NCBI RefSeq assembly: GCF_026210795.1
Contig: NC_089439.1
Location: 3,720,001-3,784,000, forward strand
Origin: Rhizophagus irregularis
Lineage: Eukaryota > Glomeromycota > Glomeromycetes > Glomerales > Glomeraceae
Length of the DNA stretch: 64,000 nucleotides
Direction of reading: 5' to 3'
Numbering within the stretch: the first letter of the stretch is position 1; each line of letters begins with the position of its first letter. The notes beneath the pieces were generated by a model. That model saw only the letters and a list, made by a program, of their open reading frames with translations. It was not told the DNA's origin and did no database searches. A program made the position numbers and the translations under genes. Below, piece after piece: positions 56,187 through 64,000 of this stretch.

Positions 56187-56672
56187 TTAACAATTGATCC
56201 AGGTCCATTTCTTCGAAATTTTCATGTCACCTTTCTCGTTATTATTAATTTCCGTATTAACTTTTTTATTATTAATTTTTTCAAAATGTTTAACAACTTT
56301 AACGATCATACCAACAACTTTATCAAAACTTTTACATAATTTCATTTGAATTGTCCAAGGAAAAATTTCGAAGGGAGGAATTTTTGATGTTAATTTAATG
56401 TTTAAAATATCTTTGGCAATAAAAACTTCTTGATGATAATTTTGTAATGAAGGATGCGATAAAAGAGATGTACGAAATTGATAAAGAATGAATGGTGGAA
56501 TTAAATTATAAAATAATTTACATGCATATCGAAGTTTGAAATGTAAATCTATTAAATTACAGTTTATGAATATTAAATCGTAAAGTTCCGGAGGTAATGT
56601 TGTTAATGTTGGTTTTGCTCTTAAATGTGACGCAGTCTGTTCTTCTGAAGACGTTTTTGTACCAGGAACCAT
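56187..56672 (-). CDS. Small F-box protein
   Basis: A single-exon frame of 161 residues. Residues 26-60 (LPPELYDLIFINCNL then LRYACKLFYNLIPP) form an F-box, preceded by a Ser/Thr-rich N-terminus. The remaining 100 residues are basic and helical without a recognised domain, so it lacks an obvious substrate-binding region. It is convergent with FHIT (45 bases between stop codons). A role as Skp1-binding adaptor is inferred from the motif only. The stop is followed by the FHIT 3' end, so the two transcripts may overlap. Confidence 0.7.
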   Translation of the reverse strand: MVPGTKTSSEEQTASHLRAKPTLTTLPPELYDLIFINCNLIDLHFKLRYACKLFYNLIPPFILYQFRTSLLSHPSLQNYHQEVFIAKDILNIKLTSKIPPFEIFPWTIQMKLCKSFDKVVGMIVKVVKHFEKINNKKVNTEINNNEKGDMKISKKWTWINC

Positions 56673-56988
56673 TTTTCTTTTTTCTCTTTTTTTCGCAACC
56701 TGTTTTATCTATTTTTTTTTTTAAAAAAAAAATCGGAAATAAGCTTTCAAGTTTATTTTTCACACGTAAAATATTTTGAGGATTTTATAGATTTTTTTTT
56801 GTATCGTGTAACCGATATTAATTTTACTAATTTACTAATTTTACTAGTTGATTTATAATCACATTGCATAATTTATGACGAAATAGATATTCTTTTAAAT
56901 GATGAACTTTATTTTATATAGATTAATTTTGATTAAAAAAAGGAAAACCAAAAAAAAAACTAAAACAAATGGTTATTTACAGCCCCAT

Positions 56989-57648
56989 TTACAATCCCAA
57001 ATTACTTAAATCTTTCAACATATGTTCAGGACCACTAATTTTGTAACTGGTTGGACCTGGTTCTTCAATGTTTAATACTTTAACGATACCATCATCGACA
57101 TACATCGAAAAACGTAATCCACGTTCACCAGCAAAAGGTAATTTTTGAAGAAGACCTAATCTACCATGAAATGCTGCTTCTCCATCTCCCAACATGAGGA
57201 TCTTATTACCAGTATTATGACTTGCTGCCCATTCTCGCAAAACATAAGGATCTAAAAATAAAAGATCAATTAAAATCGAATATTTTTGTTTTTTTTTTAA
57301 AAAAAAAAGTGGTAACCTACCATTTACCGCGGTGCATGCGATTTTGTCAACTCCCTTTGCTTTCAATTCCTCTGATTTATCAACGAATTGAGGCAAGTGC
57401 TTTGAACTACAAATAGAAGTGTAGGCACCTAATTATCAAAACGAAACTGATTAATAATTGATAAATATCAAAAAAAATGGAAGAGTTAAAATAAAATATG
57501 TACCAGGAATTCCAAAGAGAACAACTTTCTTCCCCTTGAAAACTTCACCAGAAGTAATTTTATGAGGCTGTTCATCACCTTCATTAAATACACCGAAATA
57601 TATATTATCGGGAATACAATCACCAACTTTGATCTTAGGCGTAGACAT
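56989..57648 (-). CDS. Peroxiredoxin of the Prx5/PMP20 (AHP1) type
   Basis: A thiol peroxidase that reduces hydrogen peroxide and alkyl hydroperoxides. Three exons (57648-57504, 57428-57321 and 57251-56989) give 171 residues, the family's usual length. The peroxidatic motif P-X3-T-X2-C is seen in PGAYTSIC, with C55 as active cysteine. A second conserved cysteine is C80 (KIACTAVND). Later segments LGDGEAAFHGRLGL, ERGLRFSMYVDDG and EEPGPTSYKISGPEHML are typical. The product ends in NLGL, so a SKL-type peroxisomal signal is not seen; the cytosol is likely. Both introns are GT-AG. Confidence 0.93.
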
Positions 57649-59330
57649 TTTTTTTTTTTGTTACTCGGATTTGTTTTTCGAAATTTTTTTTTATCAAGAG
57701 TTCGAAAGACTTTAGCTTTTTTATATCCTAAAAAAATTCTTATGATATCATATATTACTTCATAATTTGTAATTAATTTCTTGATAAAATTAATTAATTA
57801 TATTCTTAAGTTATGACATATTTGAATTAGTATGCTCTCACAGTTTACACGCTAAAACTTTCGAGATGATACTATACGATTGGATATAAGAGAAGTTCTC
57901 GTGATTTCATATGATAAATTCATATATCAAATGTAATATGGATCAACATCTACACAAAAATTATTAATAAAATGGCAAAAAATGGTTAAACATTTATAGT
58001 ATAATTTTAAGATTTATAATTATAATTATTAATAATATGAATGACGAAGTTATCTGTTAAATTCGTAACTAAAATTGCCATATACGGTATTCATAACGAC
58101 AAATTTCCTGATCGTATTATTATTAATGCAGGTCAAAAAGTTTCTTTGATCAAATAATTTACTTTTGGATGAATTGCACCTTTTTATCGGTTTTATTACA
58201 TAATATCCGATTTTTCTTAACAAATTACATATATATATCATCGTCCTTTAGTTAATGATAAAGGATGGATAATATATCACGTGCATATCACGTGCATAAA
58301 TATTTGTAATAAGCGTGAAATTTTAAAAAACTCGTATATTTTGACATCCTATTATTTAAATCAAACAAAATTATGATTAATCGAAGGCTCTATTTGAGCA
58401 GAATCCAATTATAATATTTTCATAGAAATAAAATTTATATTAGTTAAATTATTAATTTTTTGTAATATATTTTTATTATCTCAAAAAAAAATTTTTTTTT
58501 CTGTAGCTTATGATTCAAATAAAGTGAAATTATATCAAAATAAAAGCTTTAAATAAGGTGATTCTAATGATATTAAAATAATCATCTTTATTGACAAGGA
58601 GTTATAAAAATCACATAAGTTTTCCACCATCAGATTTTGAATAAATAAAAATTTGCCTAAGTTTAAAATAAAACTTTATTATTACTTAAAATTCTTTAAA
58701 TTATGATATAAAATAAATAATAGATAAATAAACAAATAAAATCATACCAAGTTTTGCTTTAGATTCTAAGCTTTTACACTTTTTACAACTTTATTACCCG
58801 CTAAAAAACTTTTTAAAAACAAATAAAAAATTGTTACTTATTATATTTAATATAAAAGTAACATGAAAACCTCTTTTATACCATAAACCCATCTAAAGTC
58901 TAACCCATCTAACTTCGCGCTGTTTATTTGAGTTTATAGATAGTATAAGTATATTCTTTATTTCAAAAATAAAAAGTTCTTTTTTATGTCCGCAAAAGAT
59001 GATCATGTAACACAATCGAAATTAGGCTATCGGGCATCAGCGCATATATAATGTACATACAGTAACAGGTAAACTAAATTCAAAAAAAATTTCTCTTGCA
59101 ATATTTTAATACACCAAAATATTATTGTTTCCATCAATAGATATTATTTATCCCTTACATTATTCTACCAGTAATTAAAAATATTGACAATATTAAAGTT
59201 AATTATGTGTTGTATGCAATGCATTAGCTTTTTTGCGCTGCATTGTTCCTATATATTAATAGAGCTCATATTTAATATTAAATTTCTACCTACTTTGCTT
59301 CTCTTAAAAGTAATATATATATATATACTT
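57649..59330. other. Gene-free stretch after the peroxiredoxin
   Basis: A+T-rich sequence containing the peroxiredoxin promoter on its left side and no further supported gene. A TCACGTGCATATCACGTGCATA direct repeat occurs near 58278. Confidence 0.4.
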
Positions 59331-59339
59331 TATTTCAGG

Positions 59340-59794
59340 AATAATATTTCAAATAAATCAAGTGCAAGCAGAGGCGTTACCAAAAAAAATGATATTTATG
59401 TAACTTATTACTTTAATTGTTCAAATATTGATGTTGACTTTTTAATTGGAGAAGTCTCAAATGGTCCTTTTGATACATCAAGCTCGGCGGCTAGTTTCCA
59501 TAACATTGATCATTTTATTATTTTACCATTATACGCATATTTTTCTATTCGTCCAAATAAAATTGGTATAAGACCTCATATTGGATTAGAGTTATGGTGC
59601 AACTTTTTATTAAAGAAGATTCTATTTATAAAAAAAATTTATTAGAACCCAACCTTCCATGGACGAGACGATGAAGACCCTTATGAGCGGTGTAGACTTT
59701 TTGAAACCGCTCTTGCTACCAATGGAAAGCTGCTAGAGACTGGTATGAAGGAGATTGAGGAACAAAATTTACAATTTAATCTTTGTAAATTGTA
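59340..59794 (+). pseudogene. Unrecognised gene relic
   Basis: An open stretch of about 100 codons (59340-59645) reads SNKSSASRGVTKKNDIYVTY, then a DVDFLIGEVSNGPFDTSSS segment with normal-looking amino-acid use. It is preceded by an intron-like TTTATTTCAG. After a stop or frame change, 59647-59794 reads NPTFHGRDDEDPYERCRLFE and ends ...NLCKL. Codon use and composition differ from the intergenic background. I know no domain in it and no start was found, so it is called a fragment. A shorter piece of its left flank is repeated at 59880-59950. Confidence 0.4.
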
Positions 59795-61412
59795 AAAACA
59801 TAAACCATTTTCATTTAAATACTGATAAAGAATTCTACAAATCTGTTCCAACTTGATTGTTTAAGGTTATTTGGAAATGTGTTAATAGAGTTTATATTTA
59901 ATATTAGATTTTTGCCTTACTTCGCTTCTCTTTGATACTCATCGCCTTGTTTAGCTTTGATTCAACACATGTTGCCCCCTTTTTATTTTACCCTTATACA
60001 CATATTTTTTTTATTACCCATAGTTCCATAAAATTATAAAATTATCAATTGTATCAAATTTTTTTTTTTATTCAATCAAATAAAATTAATTTATTATGTT
60101 TTTATAATGTAACGTTTTATATGATTAGGAAAAGAATTTGAATTATAAGATAAGGTTGTTTCAGTCCAGACTTTCTACTGTGTGATTATCAAAATTTTGT
60201 TAGACTAATTTTAAATGCATGCGGATTATAGACTATATATCTATATATGTATATACTGTATGTATAATATATCATCATGATGATTTTCTTCTAATAATGG
60301 GTAATTAATTTGTGTTTCCTAGATTTCCCTAAAAATCAAAGGAGGATCTTTAGGTAATCAAGATGTTAAAAAAAACGCCAGGTGGCAGCCATCCTCCGTT
60401 ATCCCGAAAATGTCCTTAATGTAGATTTTTATATAACTACCATTTTTACTTTGATAATTACAATTTTTGGGGAATGGTTCAATAATAACTGCGAGTATTA
60501 CTTTTTATAGTTAATTTATTATGCTGTGTATCTGAAGATTTTTTAGCAATGATTATCATCCTAAGAAATCTAGAACAAACTTAATCGTTTGAAAATTTGA
60601 AAATTCCGAAATGAATGAAAACAAAGAAATAATAGTCAATAGAGATCATTATGTGATTATTTATGGTTGTTTTTTTTTAAAAAAAAAAAAGATTACAAAC
60701 TCCCCTGATTTACAGCAGCGATGAATGACGAGTTATGACCAATAACGATGTTCAACTGATTTAATATATGAACCAATAACTTTTTTGGTAGTACTAACTC
60801 AGTTCAAAAATCGTGATAAATCGTGATAACACGTTCACTAGTCCTTTTTTATATTGACTTATCATACTAAGGCTGATAAGTATAAAATTGATCGCTTATC
60901 GATTACAGTAAATAAGGTTAGTGCAGAAAATACTTTTCAATGGAAATTTTCTTTTTGTTTATGCTACAAATCAGGACAATCGCTCGCTCTAATCCGTTTT
61001 TATTTCGTTTGAAGTCCAAAAAATAAAACTTTTTAAAAAACAAAAAAAAATTAATTGTCCTTTATCGTTTTTTTAATGTATATTTAAATTTCTATTTATA
61101 TTATATGCATAGGATTTCTCTGCGTCAAAAGAAAAATGTCCTGCACGCAACATTGTTATTCACTCTTAACTAAATAATATAAATAAATGAAATAATGCGA
61201 TTTACAAAAAAATAAAATATATTGTGTAACTTAAACTTGGCCAAATCTTAATCGGATTTCACGTATCCATAAATATATATTTATACCAAAGTTGGTTTTT
61301 TTTAACAGGAGAAAAAAAAAACTTAAAATTGTAACTTGATTTTTTTACAAAATTTGAAATTTGATTTTTTTCTTTTGTTAAAAGATAATTTAACTTTTTA
61401 AATCTTTCTCTG
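59795..61412. other. Gene-free stretch upstream of the dehydrogenase gene
   Basis: Low-complexity A+T-rich sequence. No supported gene or complete element seen; a small G+C-richer patch lies at 60380-60410. Confidence 0.4.
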
Positions 61413-62788
61413 ATGGGCTCTAAACAAACTAAATACGAAAAACCTGATTTAACTGGGAAAACAGTTATTATCACAGGAGCAACTACCGGTATAAGACCTC
61501 TCTTTTTCTTTTTAGAAAAATTCTGATTAAAATTTTTTTTTTTTTTGTTTCCATTAATAACATTCTTTCTTTCTTCTTCCTTTAATAATATTAGGTGTAG
61601 GAAGAAGTTTAGCAGCTTTTATCGCATCTTATAACCCAAAAAAATTAATCTTAGCAGTAAGAAATCGAGCCAAAGGAGAAGCAACATTAGAATTTATTGA
61701 AACAAGAAATGGACATAGTAATAACGTTGAAGTATGGGATATGGATCTTGCCGATTTGAAAAGCGTTAAATCATTCGCTGAAAAATTTATTAAAGAAGTC
61801 GGTGAATTACATTTATTATTTAATAATGCTGGTATGCTAATTTGGTCGAAACCATTTTTTTTTTTATTTATAACCAAACTAAATTACATTATTATATTTT
61901 TGAGTCATTAGGTTCCGCTCCAATGGAATTAATGAAAATTAAGAATACTAAGAATAATTTTGAAGTGACTTTTCAGGTAAATAATTGTTATATGCTTTAA
62001 AAAAAAAAAAAATTATTTACCATTTTCTCTCCAATTCATAGGTTAATTATTTATCTCAATTTCTTTTAACGAATTTGTTATTGGACACTTTGAAGAAATC
62101 TGCATCACCTGAATTCCCTTGTAAAATTATTAATACCAATTCAAAAGAACACAGATTAGGTACGATTGATTTTGAAAATTTCAGTGGCCATAAATCTGCT
62201 TGTCATATTTATGTGAACACCAAATTAATGGTAAGTAATTTCAAAAATTGATTTATTTTTTTCAATATTGAATTTATAATAACATGTGCATTATTTTTAG
62301 GGAGTAATTTTTAGTAATGAACTGAATAGAAAATTGAAAGGCACCAGTAAGTTATTCTCTCCGTTATTTTCTCCTCCTCTATTTTTGTTGAGAGCATTTA
62401 ACAACATATTATTCCTTAATTAACAGATGTATCGTCACTTGCAATTCATCCGGGGTTGATAAAATCAAAGGTGTCTCATCTGTACAACAAAAATAGAAAA
62501 TTTAAAAAGAAATTATTTCATAATTTCTTTATGTTATTTGCTAAGTCACCCGATTATGGTGCTTTACAGATTTTAATTCCAACTTTTTCAATAAGTAAAC
62601 GTAACTTAGGTTATAGTTATTATGAAAATTGTAAAGAAGTTAAACCAAGTGATAAAGCACTAAATGAAGCTTTAGCAAAAAAACTTTGGGATTATTCTGA
62701 TAAATTACTAAAATCTAAAGTATCTTATTGTTCATCTTATTCCTCATTTTCTTCTTCTTTTAGATCCTTAAGATCTTTAAAAAGATAA
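61413..62788 (+). CDS. Short-chain dehydrogenase/reductase
   Basis: An NAD(P)-dependent oxidoreductase of the retinol-dehydrogenase/WWOX-like SDR group. Six exons (61413-61488, 61595-61831, 61912-61976, 62042-62230, 62301-62346 and 62427-62788) give 324 residues. The cofactor motif TGATTGVG occupies residues 21-28, NNAG 102-105, and the catalytic Y183-X3-K187 lies in CHIYVNTKLM, preceded by IINTNSKEH, whose serine takes the place of the usual SS motif. Loop residues are lysine-rich and the C-terminal tail is serine- and arginine-rich with repeats of SS, possibly disordered. The substrate cannot be told from sequence. All introns are GT-AG with consistent phase. Confidence 0.9.
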
Positions 62789-63009
62789 AAAAAAATTAGA
62801 AAAAAAAGTAAATAGAACAAATATTGTAATTTATAGACACACATTATACATGTTAAAGATTTATTATTTAATATAATCTATTTAATTCAATAAAATTTGG
62901 CATTTTTTCATCATTTTTTTGGCGTAGTCTTTCTTGGTGCAGAGTGCGGACTTTCCTGTAAAAAATGTAACGAAAATCCACGTGATTTTTTTCAGTAGAA
63001 ATTGAAAAA

Positions 63010-63105
63010 TCCTGTTCTAATTCCAGATGAATGTCGCAATGTTGGCCATTTTGGAGTAGTCCTTGGCGCAGTCTCGCAGTCTCTTAGCGCAGTCTTGGCG
63101 CAGTA
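63010..63105. repeat. Short imperfect tandem repeat of GCGCAGTCT
   Basis: GTCTCGCAGTCTCTTAGCGC and neighbours contain about five copies of a TTGGCGCAGTCT-like word. Single related words occur at 62930-62950. Confidence 0.5.
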
Positions 63106-63142
63106 AAATGTAAAAATCGAATCACATGAGCGACGATCAAAA

Positions 63143-63600
63143 TTACTGTACGTCACCAACAGACTCGTCCCTTTCTTCTTTAGATATTGGTTTTGCTATT
63201 CTCATTTTGGCATTACAAAACAAAATACAAATAATTCGACCCTTATTATCCCGTTCCACTTTGACATCCTCAATTTGGTTTCCACATAATTGTTTTGTAA
63301 TGTGCTTGTAGGCGACATATAATCAACGAAATAAATTTTCAGTGTATCCGAATCTTCATAATAAATAGGATTAAGTGTAAGAGGCGGTTTTCCATCTATT
63401 ATCTCTCTCACATCGAACATATGACACTGTAGTGTCATCTATGTCAATTGAAACTATCTTTTCATCACGGGTATAAGATCAGGGGTCGTTTTTGCAAAAT
63501 AAATTGCAAAATTATCGGTATCCTCATAATATCTGAAAACTATATCAGGCCTTATTGTGGAGTCAAACCGGTATGCATCATCAGTACATAAAAATCATGA
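63143..63600 (-). pseudogene. Frameshifted relic with two DUF2283-like units
   Basis: On the minus strand, stretches in alternating frames read RPDIVFRYYEDTDNFAIYFA, then RDEKIVSIDIDD, then REIIDGKPPL, NPIYYEDSDTLKIYFVDY and finally IEDVKVERDNKGRIICILF ending at a TAA (63145). The pattern YYED.D.l.IYF ... I..vdiD..g.ii.i.f occurs twice and resembles the small DUF2283 fold known mainly from bacteria. At least two frame changes separate the parts, so a working gene is unlikely unless unseen introns repair it. The role is unknown. Confidence 0.45.
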
Positions 63601-63785
63601 ACCTTAAATATACAACAAAATTCAAATAGCTATTTACCAATCCGTAAAGTTTTCGAGGCTGAATTTATGTTCTTGGTTAAGTTTGCCTGTTTTCTAAGCT
63701 GAAAATTATAAAAGTTAGAACAAGCATGCAAAAAAAATAAATATGAAGAAATCCCAAATTAGATGATTAAGAGTCTCAGCAAAGA

Positions 63786-64000
63786 CTACTCAACACGTGT
63801 TTGTATTTCTGAACGGCCTGATAACATTATGTGGTGCGGAAGTGCTATCCTCTTCAAAACTGATTTCAAAAAACATTTTATTCCAATATTGTCTTGTCGA
63901 ACCAAGTATATCGTCCAGGGATTAGTTCTTGGATTTATAACTACATGAACTAGTAGTTTGTCGTTATATGATAATTTCTGTTGGGTAATTATTCTCTCAG
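63786..64000 (-). CDS. 3' part of an unrecognised frame, cut by the window edge
   Basis: From the window edge to a TAG at 63788-63786 the minus strand is open for 71 codons, with normal amino-acid use (SYNDKLLVHVVINPRTNPW, then TIYLVRQDNIGIKCFL). A further exon-like piece lies at about 63635-63705 (RKQANLTKNINSASKTLRIG), bordered by CAG and GTAAAT. It could be the front part of the relic at 63143-63600 or a separate gene. No domain is recognised. Confidence 0.35.
   Translation of the reverse strand, partial: ERIITQQKLSYNDKLLVHVVINPRTNPWTIYLVRQDNIGIKCFLKSVLKRIALPHHIMLSGRSEIQTRVE

Noticed and set aside
63126-63311. 61-codon plus-strand frame starting MSDDQNYC
   Set aside because: It overlaps the minus-strand relic, whose translation shows recurring domain-like patterns, and has no features itself.

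Overview
The window looks like nuclear DNA of an early-diverging fungus, most probably an arbuscular mycorrhizal fungus (Glomeromycotina, Rhizophagus-like). This is inferred from the very high A+T content, genes with many short GT-AG introns, Sel1-repeat, MATH/BTB and F-box proteins, dense miniature transposons, and a relic of a DDE-type transposase. No taxonomic search was possible.

Region 1 (about 1-35,700) is a repeat-rich accessory region. It is a mosaic of segmental duplications, some inverted, around a family of tiny secreted cysteine-rich peptides: five intact genes at 3066-3242 (+), 13080-13259 (-), 15238-15414 (+), 23858-24052 (+) and 35105-35293 (+). A sixth copy (19664-19726, -) has lost its mature peptide. 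Another copy of the upstream flank (31325-31985) has no gene behind it. All intact peptides share a near-identical signal peptide starting MNPRHLI and eight cysteines spaced C-X3/4-C-X5-CCC-X6-C-X-C-X3/4-C, while the residues between the cysteines vary. Two of the genes lie head to head on the arms of an imperfect palindrome of about 3.7 kb. The upstream flank of each intact gene unit begins beside the end of an iteron-bearing element (repeats of a GTCGGTGAAA-type motif). The blocks are peppered with foldback and TA-target miniature elements, several with a recognisable empty site in a paralogous block.

Region 2 (about 35,700-46,000) is sparser. It holds a Sel1-repeat protein (-), a degenerate tandem array, an F-box/LRR-like protein (+) and a MATH-BTB protein (+).

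Region 3 (46,046-57,648) is a compact housekeeping block with introns that could be resolved to the base from reading frame and splice sites. It holds a peroxisomal-type acyl-CoA oxidase (11 exons, -), the epsilon subunit of the AP-4 adaptor complex (22 exons, +), a FHIT-type HIT hydrolase (6 exons, +), a small F-box protein (-) and a peroxiredoxin of the PMP20/Prx5 type (3 exons, -). AP-4 epsilon contains an AT-AC intron with a textbook U12 donor and branch site. The neighbouring FHIT gene contains a GT-AG intron with a textbook U12 donor, next to a 5-nt exon.

Region 4 (57,649-64,000) holds gene relics, a short-chain dehydrogenase (6 exons, +), a frameshifted relic with two DUF2283-like units (-), and the end of a further unrecognised frame running off the window edge. 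No tRNA, rRNA or CRISPR array was recognised.
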